Shown here piece by piece: positions 43,388-51,826 of a stretch of 64,000 nucleotides of DNA. This DNA is from Bog-793 sp963785415 (lineage in GTDB: Bacteria; Actinomycetota; Acidimicrobiia; Acidimicrobiales; Bog-793), in NCBI GenBank assembly GCA_963785415.1, contig CAWAVB010000001.1, positions 1,922,001-1,986,000 on the forward strand, in the 5' to 3' direction. The translations under genes and the position numbers were made by a program. The first letter of the stretch is position 1; every line of letters starts with the position of its first letter. A model generated the notes under the pieces. It saw only the letters and a program-made list of their open reading frames with translations. It ran no database searches and had not been told where the DNA came from.

Positions 43388-44334
43388 CGCGGCATCTCCG
43401 CGGTCGCGCGTTGCTCTGTTGGCTCGCCCACGCCCGTCGTGAGATCCCCCGTGAGCTCCAGGTAGACGTCTTCGAGCGACTTGCGGACGATCTCGAGCCC
43501 CTCGAGTTCGATCCCGTTTTCGAGCGACCAGCCCGTCAGGCGGTAGAGGGTCCGGCTGAGCTCTTCGGGCGCGAGTTCGACCCAATCCTCGGCCGCTGTC
43601 TGGCCCCGGAGGTCTGCCGGGAGCACCGTGCCCGCGGGCACGCGGAAACGGATGCGGACGCCCTCGGTGTGGCGGTCGCCCAACTGCTCCGGGGTTCCCG
43701 TCGCCACGATCCGGCCGGCAGCCATCACGGCGACGCGATCGGCCAGGTACTGCGCCTCGTCCATGTAGTGCGTCGTCAGAAGCACCGTCTTGCCGAGGGA
43801 GGCGAGGTTCTTCACCACCTCCCACGCCTCCCGGCGCGCCGAGGGGTCAAAACCTGTCGTCGGTTCGTCGAGGAAGAGCAGATCGGGGTCGCCGGCGAGC
43901 GCGATGGCGACGTCGAGGCGGCGCTGCTGGCCGCCCGAAAGCTTGATCACGCGGGTGTCGCGTTTGGCGACGAGCCCGACGAGCTCGACGATCTCGCCGA
44001 CCGGCCGCGGATGCGGGTAGTAGCTGGCATACATCGCGATTGTCTCGGCGACGGTCAGGTAGCGGTCGACGCCGGTCGACTGCAGCACGATGCCGATGCG
44101 GGGCTTCAGCTGCCGGCGCTCGCGGTCGGGGTCGTGGCCGAGGACTGAGACGCGGCCGCCGTCGCGGTGCCGGTAGCCCTCGAGGATCTCGACGGTCGTC
44201 GTCTTGCCGGCGCCGTTCGGCCCGAGGAGGGCGAAGATCTCGCCCGCCTGGATCTCGAGATTGTAAACGCTGATCCAAAAGGGGAGCACCTGAGACTCAG
44301 AACGCGCTGATCGAAAAGGGGAGCACCTGACCAT
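43384..44334 (-). CDS. ABC transporter ATPase, 5' end replaced by IS21 sequence
   Basis: 316-aa frame. From residue 25 on it is a normal DrrA/CcmA-type ATPase: LEIQAGEIFALLGPNGAGKTT (Walker A), GIVLQSTGVDRYLTVAET, KLSGGQQRRLDVAIALAG and LLFLDEPTTGFDPSARR, then a DrrA-like C-terminal domain. The first 24 residues (MVRCSPFRSARSESQVLPFWIS) are encoded by the end of the adjacent IS21 element (44262 onwards). About 25-30 native residues, including the A-loop aromatic that stacks on adenine, are missing. Any product would therefore start inside the insertion sequence and may be weak or dead. Functionally it pairs with the permease gene it overlaps. Confidence 0.82.
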   Translation of the reverse strand: MVRCSPFRSARSESQVLPFWISVYNLEIQAGEIFALLGPNGAGKTTTVEILEGYRHRDGGRVSVLGHDPDRERRQLKPRIGIVLQSTGVDRYLTVAETIAMYASYYPHPRPVGEIVELVGLVAKRDTRVIKLSGGQQRRLDVAIALAGDPDLLFLDEPTTGFDPSARREAWEVVKNLASLGKTVLLTTHYMDEAQYLADRVAVMAAGRIVATGTPEQLGDRHTEGVRIRFRVPAGTVLPADLRGQTAAEDWVELAPEELSRTLYRLTGWSLENGIELEGLEIVRKSLEDVYLELTGDLTTGVGEPTEQRATAEMPR

Positions 44335-44411
44335 CCCCCTGCTTGCTCGAACCCGCCCACAGGCTTCGCCTGGGAGTCGAGCGAGAAGACGGGAGAAGGG
44401 TGCACACCGAC

Positions 44412-45896
44412 ATGGAGATGTGGACAGAGATCCGGCGCAAGGTGCTCGTGGAGGGCGCTTCGAAGCGCTCGATCCGAAGGGACTACCGGGTCAGCGCTCG
44501 GACACTCGAGAAGATCCTGGCGAACGCCGAACCGCCCGGCTATCGCCAGAGGACCACTCGCCCGAAGCCGATGCTCGGTCAGTTCCTTCCCGTGATCGAC
44601 GAGATCCTGGAAGCCGACAGGACCGCTCCGCCAAAGCAACGTCACACGGCCAAGCGCATCTATGAGCGGCTCAGGGACGAATACGGCTACACGGGGTGCT
44701 CCTCGCAGGTGAGAGCGGCCGTCGCCAGGTCCAAGCACTACTCCAAGGAGGTCTTCGTGCCCCTCTCGCACCCACCGGGACAGGCGCAATTCGACTTCGG
44801 CGAGGCAACGGTCGAGATCGCGGGCGTCGAGGCAAAGGCCGCGCTGGCGGTGATGACGCTTCCCTACTCGGATGCCTACTTCGTTTCGGCCTATCCCCGC
44901 GAGTGCACCGAGACCTTCCAGGCCGGCCACGTGGCCGCCTTTTCGTTCTTCGGTGGCGTGCCGACGCGCACCAGTTATGACAACACCTCGATCGCGGTCA
45001 CGAAGGTGATGGGCCGCGAGCGCGAGCTCACCACCGAGTTCCTGCGCCTCGAGAGTCACTTCCTCTTCGGGCACCACTTCTGCCGGGTCGGGCGGGGCAA
45101 CGAGAAGGGCCACGTGGAGACCCACGTCGGCTACGCGAGGCGGAACCTGCTCGTCCCGGTGCCGAGGTTCTCCTCTTTCGCCGAGATGAACGAGTACCTC
45201 GCCGCCTGCTGCTACGCCGATCTGTTCCGTCGGGTCCGGGGAAAGCCCGAGACAAAGGCGGAGCGCCTCGTGGTCGACCAGGCCGCGATGTTGGCGCTGC
45301 CACCTGAGTCCTTCGAGGTGCGCCGGGTCGAACAGCGCGCCGCCAACTCTTTGTCGCTCGTGAGATTCGACCGCAACGACTACTCGGTGCCCACGACCTT
45401 CGCCCACCACGAGGTGACCGCAATTGGCGGGATCGAAGAGGTCCGCTTGCTCGTCGGCACCGAGGTCGTGGCTACCCACCCGCGATGCTGGTCGAAAGAG
45501 CAGGTCAGCTTCGATCCTCGTCACTACCTGGCCCTTTTAGAGAGAAAGCCCGGTGCTTTGGACGTCGCCCGACCGCTCGAAGGCTGGGACCTCCCCGCGT
45601 GCTTCTCGGTGCTTCGCCGGCGCCTCGAGGCCGACCTCGGCTCGACAGGGACCCGCGAGTACATCAAGGTGCTCCGCCTCATGGAGGCGGCAACGCTTAA
45701 CGAACTGACCGGAGCTGTCGAACAGGCGCTCTCGATCGGGGCGACCGGTTCGGACGCCATCGGGCTCATCCTCACCCACGCCAAGGAGACCCCGGTCGGG
45801 CTGTTCAGCCTCGACGGGCTCCCGCACCTGAAGGCCGTCGCCCTCGAGCCTCCCGACCTCGGGGCCTACCGGGCGCTCACCGAGATCGGGGCCTGA
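44412..45896 (+). CDS. istA: IS21-family transposase IstA (second element)
   Basis: About 494 aa. The N-terminal HTH is SKRSIRRDYRVSARTLEKIL; the DDE core shows GQAQFDFGEATVEI (first Asp), GVPTRTSYDNTSIAV (second Asp) and GNEKGHVETHVGYARRN (Glu). The C-terminal region RFDRNDYSVPTTFAHHEV is the usual IstA beta domain. The ATG at 44412 fits the family start; GTG at 44400, next to GGAGAAGG, is an alternative. It is unrelated in detail to the IstA at 14471-16030. Confidence 0.92.
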   Translation: MEMWTEIRRKVLVEGASKRSIRRDYRVSARTLEKILANAEPPGYRQRTTRPKPMLGQFLPVIDEILEADRTAPPKQRHTAKRIYERLRDEYGYTGCSSQVRAAVARSKHYSKEVFVPLSHPPGQAQFDFGEATVEIAGVEAKAALAVMTLPYSDAYFVSAYPRECTETFQAGHVAAFSFFGGVPTRTSYDNTSIAVTKVMGRERELTTEFLRLESHFLFGHHFCRVGRGNEKGHVETHVGYARRNLLVPVPRFSSFAEMNEYLAACCYADLFRRVRGKPETKAERLVVDQAAMLALPPESFEVRRVEQRAANSLSLVRFDRNDYSVPTTFAHHEVTAIGGIEEVRLLVGTEVVATHPRCWSKEQVSFDPRHYLALLERKPGALDVARPLEGWDLPACFSVLRRRLEADLGSTGTREYIKVLRLMEAATLNELTGAVEQALSIGATGSDAIGLILTHAKETPVGLFSLDGLPHLKAVALEPPDLGAYRALTEIGA

Positions 45897-45947
45897 GGAC
45901 CACGTCCTCGGCGCTGATCGCGCCATCGAGAGAAAGGAAACACCACC

Positions 45948-46772
45948 GTGAAGAGTTTGGAGACCAAGTCCGTCGTGCTGCTGCACCATCACCTGAAGGC
46001 CCTCCGGCTGCCGACCATCGGGGCCGAGTGCGAGAAGGTGGCCAAACAGGCGGCCGCCGACAACGCCGACCACCTCAGCTACCTGTTGCAGCTTCTCGAG
46101 CTCGAACTGTTGGACCGGGAGAAGCGCTCCGCCGAGCGACGCTTGAAAGCAGCCCGGTTCCCGACGCTGAAGACCCTCGAGAACTTCGACTTCGCGGCTC
46201 GCCCGTCGGTCAACAAGATGCTGATCGCCGAGTTGGCGCGTTGTGAGTACATCGACAAGCGCGAGAACGTGATCATGGTGGGCAACCCCGGCACGGGGAA
46301 GAGTCACCTAGCCACGGCGCTCGCCGTCCAGGCCTGCCACAAGGGCTACAAGGTCCGCTTCTTTCGCACGACCGAGCTCGTGACCGCCCTCATCGAGGCC
46401 AGAGACGAGCGGACCTTTCTCCGGCTGAAGGCCCAGCTCGCGAGGTTGGACCTCCTCGTGCTGGACGAACTGGGCTACGTCCCCGCCTCCAAGGTCGGCG
46501 CCGAGCTGCTGTTCGACGTCATCTCGACCGCCTATGAGCGCACGAGCCTGATCGTGACGAGCAACCTCCCCTTCGAATCCTGGACAGAGGTCCTCGGCTC
46601 CGAACGCCTCACCGGGGCGACACTCGACCGGCTCACCCACCGCTGCAACATCATCGAGACCAAGGGTGAGAGCTACCGGCTCCAGGACGCCAAGGCCCGA
46701 ACTCGACGAGCCAAGCAATCAGCCGATCTCTCAGGCGGCCAGCCTGTGGACCAAGCTCCGATCACCAAGTAG
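45948..46772 (+). CDS. istB: IS21-family helper ATPase IstB (second element)
   Basis: 274 aa. Walker A is VIMVGNPGTGKSHLATALA, Walker B LDLLVLDELGYVP, sensor region SLIVTSNLPFESW, and the Arg-finger/lid region is RLTGATLDRLTHRCNIIE. The N-terminal helical domain is VLLHHHLKALRLPTIGAECE. GAGAAAGGA at 45929-45937 precedes the GTG at 45948. It lies 51 nt downstream of istA and is complete. Confidence 0.93.
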   Translation: MKSLETKSVVLLHHHLKALRLPTIGAECEKVAKQAAADNADHLSYLLQLLELELLDREKRSAERRLKAARFPTLKTLENFDFAARPSVNKMLIAELARCEYIDKRENVIMVGNPGTGKSHLATALAVQACHKGYKVRFFRTTELVTALIEARDERTFLRLKAQLARLDLLVLDELGYVPASKVGAELLFDVISTAYERTSLIVTSNLPFESWTEVLGSERLTGATLDRLTHRCNIIETKGESYRLQDAKARTRRAKQSADLSGGQPVDQAPITK

Positions 46773-47113
46773 CTTCAAGCTCAAAGTGCTCCCGTTTTCG
46801 ATCGGCGCGCGCTCCTGTTTTCGATCAGCATTCACACCGGGCCAGGGACCGCCGCGAAACGTCGCTCACTCACGCAGCTTCCACCTCGCCATTGCGGCGG
46901 CGAGCCGTCGTCACGCGGCAGACCGTACCATTGGGGTTTCGTCGTGGCCATTGAAGGGCTCCAGACGCTGGGCTGCGAGATCCAAGCCCGGAGATCAATG
47001 TCATCGAGGTAGACCAGCCAGGCCTTTGCCTCGACCAACTGAATCGGGACCCGATCAATGACGTAACGGGATCGTAGACTCAGAAAGACGTTCTGGTGGT
47101 CGGCGGGCGCACC

Positions 47114-48277
47114 ATGACAAGGTCGGAGAAGGGAATCGCAACGACACTCAAATTCCTACACACCTCAGATTGGCAGCTCGGGATGACGCGGCACTTCTTC
47201 TCCGAGCAAGCTCAGGCGGATTACGCGACGGCGCGAATCAATGCCGTTCGGACCATGGCGCACATCGCGGACCAAACGGGGTGTGCTTTTTGTGTCGTCG
47301 CGGGCGACGTCTTCGAGTCCAACCAAGTCGACCAACGCACGGTGGCCAGAGCGCTTGAGGCGCTGAAGACGTTCACCGTGCCCGTGTACCTGCTTCCGGG
47401 AAACCACGACCCGTACAACGCCGCATCGCTGTACAAGACGAACGGCTTCCTCAAGCATTGCCCGGAGCACGTCCACGTCCTTACCGACTCGACGCCTGTC
47501 GAGGTTCCCGAAGTCGAAGCAGAAATCGTGGGTGCGCCGTGGTACTCGAAGCACCCGGTCATCGATCTGGTCGAAGCGGCCCTCTCGCGAGTTGATACCG
47601 CGAGCGGGCGTCGGCGAGTGGCGGTCAGTCATGGGCATATCCGCGAAGGGGCACCCGATGCGTCCGCGCTCGACCTGATCTCACGGGCTTACCTCGAGGA
47701 CGAGCTGGCTAAAGGATTGGTTGACTTTGTCGCTCTCGGCCATCGTCACTCGATGACCTCACACGGCACAAGCGGACGAATCTGGCATTCAGGCACGCCC
47801 GTCGCGACTGATTATGACGAAGAGCACCCGAACTGCTGCCTCGTCGTCGAGATCGGAGGCAAGGTCGTCGTAACCGAGCACGCGGTTGGAACATGGAAGT
47901 TCATTCGTAGGAATTTCGACCTGAACGGCCCTGCAGATATCGAGTCAGTTGACTCGTGGCTTGAATCGATCGATAGCAAAGGCGAGACGGTCGTGAAGCT
48001 GAGCTTCGTTGGGACCCTGAGCCTTTCGGCGAAGGCACGTCTTGACGATCTGCTCGAGCACTACGGTGTGCTCTTTGCCGCAGTCGAGACGTGGGAGCGA
48101 TACACCGAACTCGCCGTTCATCCCGACGACTCGGATCTCTCGGAACTCGGACTTGTCGGATACGCGGACGCCGCACTCAAGCGCCTCGACACTATCGCTC
48201 AAGGATCCGGTACCGACGCGCAGGTCGCGGAGGATGCGCTGGCGCTTCTCTATCGCTTGACGAAGGGGGCGTCGTGA
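47114..48277 (+). CDS. Mre11/SbcD-like (YhaO-type) nuclease
   Basis: 387 aa metallophosphoesterase. All five motifs are present: FLHTSDWQLG (D19), CVVAGDVFESN, LLPGNHDPYN, RVAVSHGHI and VALGHRHS. A C-terminal capping region (about 280-380) follows, as in YhaO/SbcD. Such nucleases cut DNA ends or hairpins together with a coiled-coil ATPase. The next gene supplies that ATPase with a GTGA overlap. I chose ATG 47114; the 277-nt gap back to the IS21 end has only an open antisense frame and nothing I recognise. Confidence 0.88.
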   Translation: MTRSEKGIATTLKFLHTSDWQLGMTRHFFSEQAQADYATARINAVRTMAHIADQTGCAFCVVAGDVFESNQVDQRTVARALEALKTFTVPVYLLPGNHDPYNAASLYKTNGFLKHCPEHVHVLTDSTPVEVPEVEAEIVGAPWYSKHPVIDLVEAALSRVDTASGRRRVAVSHGHIREGAPDASALDLISRAYLEDELAKGLVDFVALGHRHSMTSHGTSGRIWHSGTPVATDYDEEHPNCCLVVEIGGKVVVTEHAVGTWKFIRRNFDLNGPADIESVDSWLESIDSKGETVVKLSFVGTLSLSAKARLDDLLEHYGVLFAAVETWERYTELAVHPDDSDLSELGLVGYADAALKRLDTIAQGSGTDAQVAEDALALLYRLTKGAS

Positions 48278-50943
48278 GGTTTTTGAGGATCCATCTCAAG
48301 GATTTCGGTGGAGTGCGCGACAAGGAGATTGAGTTCGCAAGTGACGGCATCACCCTCATCCATGGCCCGAACGAGGCGGGCAAGTCATCGATCTTCGAAG
48401 CGATCGATTTACTCTTCACGAAGCCCGACAGTGCCCGCTCGGGACAGGTACTTGCCGCGCGTCCGGTCGGTCGTGACGTATCGCCGTTTGTTGAGCTCGA
48501 GTTTACGACGGGCCCTTGCCACCTCGTGTACGCGAAGCGATGGGCGCCGGGCGCGATGACGAGACTTCAGATGATCACTCCACAACCCGCGAATTTGACT
48601 GGCCGCGAAGCACACGACCGAGTCGAGCAGATCCTTTCAGAAACACTCGACATGGCACTCTTTCGCGCCCTTTGGTACCGACAGGGCGCGGGTTTGGCTC
48701 AGGCTGAGGTCGGAGGGAGCCGTTCACTCGCTTCGGCGCTCGACGCGACGACTGGATCCGTCGGTGGCGGTGAGGCCGAGGAGAATCTCTGGTCGCGCAT
48801 TGAGGCGGAACGACGAATGTACTTCACGGCTGCGCGAGGTCAGCCCGTTACCTCGCGGCTTGAAGTCGCGAGGGAACTCGCGAGGGCAGAGGGAGTTGTT
48901 GCGCAGTTTTCCAGCGAACTTGAATCCGTCGAAAGCGACGTCGATCACTATGCCGAAATTATCGAGGAGCTTACCGACTTGGAGGGTGATCTCGGAGAGA
49001 TGCGGCATCGGCGAGTCGGCCTTGAGGAATCCGTTGGCAAGATACGGGAGATTGAGTCATCGCTGGAGCTCTTGGCTGCGCGGCGCACGGCAGCGGAAGC
49101 GGGGCGCGATCGAGCCACGGCCGCGCAAGAAGCGCGTACGACGCTTATCGAGGCACTCGCCGCTGCCCAGAGGTCGCGTGACGATCTGGTCGTTGAGTCA
49201 GAGCGCGACGACCCACTGGTGACAGTGGCGGAAGAGAATCTGCGCTTAGCACGCATCGCCCGAGACGGCTCAGCGAAAGACGCCGAGACGACACTCGCTG
49301 AAGCCGAGATTGCCTCAGACGATGTGCGCTTTCTGACGGAGAAGGCGGAGCTCAGTCGCCTCGAGAACCGATGGAGCATCATCGAGGATGCTGAACAGCG
49401 TCGCGCCGAGTCGCAGGCCTTCGTTGACACTTGCCGCTTGGATGATGCTGCCCTCAAGCGGATCGGCGCGGCTCGAGAATTGGCACTCACTGCGCGGGCT
49501 ACAGCCCGTGCAGATGCTGCGCTACTCCGTATCGAAGCGATCGACTCCGTGGATCTCGGTCATGGCAGAGGAACCCTTCAACCGGGGGAGGTTTTCGAGG
49601 AGTCGGTCATCGACGCGATCGAGGTTTCGATCGCGGATGTCGCTCGCGTTTTTGTTAGGGCCGGCGGTGGGGGTAGGGCGAGTCAGGCGGAAGCTGAGCA
49701 CCTCGAGAGGCGACTGTCCGGACTTTACGGCGAATACGGAATCTACGTTCGCGAAGACGACGACGCATTCGAGGTCGCGCAGGAGACGAACCGCCGGCTC
49801 CGCGACGCGAAGGCGGGCATCGCCCGAGACGAAGGGGTGATCGAACAGGCACTTGCAGGGTTTACGCGAGAAAAGATGGCGGCGCATATCGAGCGGTCGC
49901 GCGCATTCATCGGTGACTATCTCGCCCAGAGAACTGCGGAGTGGCCAGTCCCCTCGACATACACCGAGGCTGTCGAACTTGACGTTCAGAGGCGGGAGAC
50001 GCGTGAACGGGCTCAACGCGAATCGCAGCAGCGGAGTGCCGAGTATGACGCTACCGAAGCCGAAGCGACCGAACTGCGGAATACAGCGGCGGGGCGCAAA
50101 GTGCGACGAGAAACCGCTGACACGTCAGTGCAGACAGCTATTCGCGCGCTTGAGGATGCCCGTACGCTCGTGAGTGATAAGGAGGTCGATCGTGAAGTCA
50201 CTGAAGAAGCTCAAGCGATGAAGGATGCACAGGAAGCCCATGACACGGCAAAGGAACGACTCGCTGTCGCCGAATCTGATCGGATCCGAAACGATTTGGA
50301 CAATTTGCATGAGGCCATCGAGAGAGGCGAGAAGGAGATTTCACGCCTTGGCGAAGAACGCACCCGGATTCGAGCTCGACTCGAGGTCGTCGGAGAACGC
50401 GGTCTCCACGAGCAACTTGACCAGGCAATCACCCGCGCGCGGCAGCTTCGTACCCGAAAGGATCGGATTGACCGACTCGCGGCTGCGGCTGAACTGCTGT
50501 TCACGTGCTTTGAAGCTGAGCGAGATGCGGCCAAGCGCTCTTACGTCGAACCCTTCAAATTCGAGCTTGATCGGCTTGCCGAGGGCGTATTCGGACGCGG
50601 GACTTCAGTGCAAGTTTCCCACGAGGATCTTTCGATCCAGGCGCGCACTGTTGGAAGAGAGACCGTGCCGTTCGAGAGCCTCTCTGCCGGGGCGAAAGAG
50701 CAGCTCGTCATTCTGGCTCGGCTCGCCGCCGCACGAATCGTTGCAAGCGGCGAAGACGGGGGAGTACCGGTGATTTTCGACGATGCGCTCGGCAACTCGG
50801 ACAAGCCGCGGACTGCGCGCATTGCAGCAACTCTTCGCGAGGCGAGCGTCGGAAGCCAGGTCATCATTATCACCTGCGCGCCGGAGCGTTACAGGAACAT
50901 CGGCAAAGCACGGGAGATTCTCTTCGAGACGACGGATTCATGA
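48274..50943 (+). CDS. SbcC/Rad50-like (YhaN-type) coiled-coil ATPase
   Basis: 889 aa. The N-terminus has FLRIHLKDFGGVRD and Walker A HGPNEAGKSSIFEAIDLLF (residues 31-39). A long coiled coil (about 200-760) follows, then the signature ESLSAGAKEQLVILARL (about 801-817) and Walker B VPVIFDDALGNSD (about 830-842). There is no CxxC zinc hook in the middle of the coil, and at about 890 aa it is shorter than Rad50-type SbcC, which together favour the YhaN subgroup. It overlaps the nuclease gene and should form a DNA-end-processing complex with it. The location in an accessory island suggests defence, but repair is an equal possibility. Confidence 0.85.
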   Translation: MRFLRIHLKDFGGVRDKEIEFASDGITLIHGPNEAGKSSIFEAIDLLFTKPDSARSGQVLAARPVGRDVSPFVELEFTTGPCHLVYAKRWAPGAMTRLQMITPQPANLTGREAHDRVEQILSETLDMALFRALWYRQGAGLAQAEVGGSRSLASALDATTGSVGGGEAEENLWSRIEAERRMYFTAARGQPVTSRLEVARELARAEGVVAQFSSELESVESDVDHYAEIIEELTDLEGDLGEMRHRRVGLEESVGKIREIESSLELLAARRTAAEAGRDRATAAQEARTTLIEALAAAQRSRDDLVVESERDDPLVTVAEENLRLARIARDGSAKDAETTLAEAEIASDDVRFLTEKAELSRLENRWSIIEDAEQRRAESQAFVDTCRLDDAALKRIGAARELALTARATARADAALLRIEAIDSVDLGHGRGTLQPGEVFEESVIDAIEVSIADVARVFVRAGGGGRASQAEAEHLERRLSGLYGEYGIYVREDDDAFEVAQETNRRLRDAKAGIARDEGVIEQALAGFTREKMAAHIERSRAFIGDYLAQRTAEWPVPSTYTEAVELDVQRRETRERAQRESQQRSAEYDATEAEATELRNTAAGRKVRRETADTSVQTAIRALEDARTLVSDKEVDREVTEEAQAMKDAQEAHDTAKERLAVAESDRIRNDLDNLHEAIERGEKEISRLGEERTRIRARLEVVGERGLHEQLDQAITRARQLRTRKDRIDRLAAAAELLFTCFEAERDAAKRSYVEPFKFELDRLAEGVFGRGTSVQVSHEDLSIQARTVGRETVPFESLSAGAKEQLVILARLAAARIVASGEDGGVPVIFDDALGNSDKPRTARIAATLREASVGSQVIIITCAPERYRNIGKAREILFETTDS

Positions 50944-51169
50944 GTCAACCGAACAGTTTCGTTCTCGGCGGACCGAGGGGCACGGAGCAGATCGCGACTA
51001 CCAACAATCCCTAGTCAGGGGCATCCAACAGACCTTTTCCGTCTGAGCAGACGCCACCGATCCGCTTGCGTGACTGATGCCGCCGAGTCGAGATCGCCGC
51101 GCTCTACGCTCGATGAAGCTTGACATGCGAGTCACCCGAACGTATGTTCGTGTGTTGTGAGAGGTCTAC

Positions 51170-51826
51170 GTGCCGGACGAGATCACTCAGAGCCTCAGTC
51201 GTCGCCGTATCACGCACGTCTGCCACATGACCTCCTGCGACAGGCTGCCCAGCATTTTCCGTCATGCAGGACTTCTTTCGCTATCCGAGCGCCGTTTACG
51301 TGGGATGCCAGACTCCAACCCCGGGGAAGCTCACTACTGGGGCAGCGCCGACAAGCGAGAAGCATTCGCCGATTACGTGATCTGTAGCTTCCTGACGCCC
51401 TGGTGGATGTGCCGGAGCCACGACGAAGAACTCGCCATCGTTGTCCTCGATGCTGTGACGGTTTGCACAATTCCCGGAGATCGCTTCTGTCCGATCAACA
51501 GCGCCTACAGCGACCATCCGGCCGACGAGATCATGCAGCTAGGTGGGATCGAGGCATTTGACGGGTGCTTCCAGAATCCCGACACCTACCAGGCTGGCGA
51601 CGCAGAGATCTTTGTACCGTCGCTCGTTCCCCTCGTCTCGTTCCGAGGGCTGGTGCTCTGCGATGACCAGGCACGCGACTACTGGCTTCCTCTGTTTCGT
51701 GCAGCGCTCCGCGAAGTACCTGGTGACACGCTCGCCCCACCTAGGATCGACGTGGCTGTGCGATCAGGCCTCCGCTTTCGCTTCCCCGGAGATTTCTCGC
51801 CAACGAGGAGGATTAGGAATGGCTGA
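51170..51826 (+). CDS. DarT-like ADP-ribosyltransferase (candidate toxin)
   Basis: 218 aa. Features shared with the DarT/DUF4433 family are ITHVCHMTSCDRLPSIFRH followed by AGLLS (NAD-binding His and helix, about 14-36), FADYVICSFLTPWWM (about 66-80, the position of the F.Y..F.PRSPM segment in DarT) and DAEIFVPSLVPLVSF (about 144-158, matching the catalytic-Glu AEVLVP strand; E146). DarT modifies thymidine or guanosine in single-stranded DNA. GTG at 51170 is preceded by GAGAGG. The gene overlaps a predicted ADP-ribosylglycohydrolase by eight bases, which fits a toxin-antidote pair. It is divergent enough that a target other than DNA is possible. Confidence 0.7.
   Translation: MPDEITQSLSRRRITHVCHMTSCDRLPSIFRHAGLLSLSERRLRGMPDSNPGEAHYWGSADKREAFADYVICSFLTPWWMCRSHDEELAIVVLDAVTVCTIPGDRFCPINSAYSDHPADEIMQLGGIEAFDGCFQNPDTYQAGDAEIFVPSLVPLVSFRGLVLCDDQARDYWLPLFRAALREVPGDTLAPPRIDVAVRSGLRFRFPGDFSPTRRIRNG

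Larger units (their letters stand above)
44262..46836 (+). mobile_element. second IS21-family element (no target duplication)
   Basis: 2,575 bp with istA and istB on +. The ends match as inverted repeats: left TGTAAACGCTGATCCAAAAG, right (reverse complement) TGTGAATGCTGATCGAAAAC. A second copy of the CGCTGATC(C/G)AAAAGGGGAGC unit lies inside the left end (44305-44330), and a second CGATCGAAAACGGGAGC-like unit inside the right end, as expected for IS21. The bases outside differ (GAGAT on the left, CCGGG on the right), so there is no target duplication. Together with the truncated ABC gene this points to a deletion or recombination at the element after insertion. Confidence 0.9.

Noticed and set aside
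46837..47113. Minus-strand frame (QLVEAKAWLVYLDDIDLRAW and onward) between the IS21 end and the SbcD-like gene
   Set aside because: It is open and protein-like for about 80 codons but has no recognisable family or start, and the IS end interrupts it; too little to call a gene remnant.
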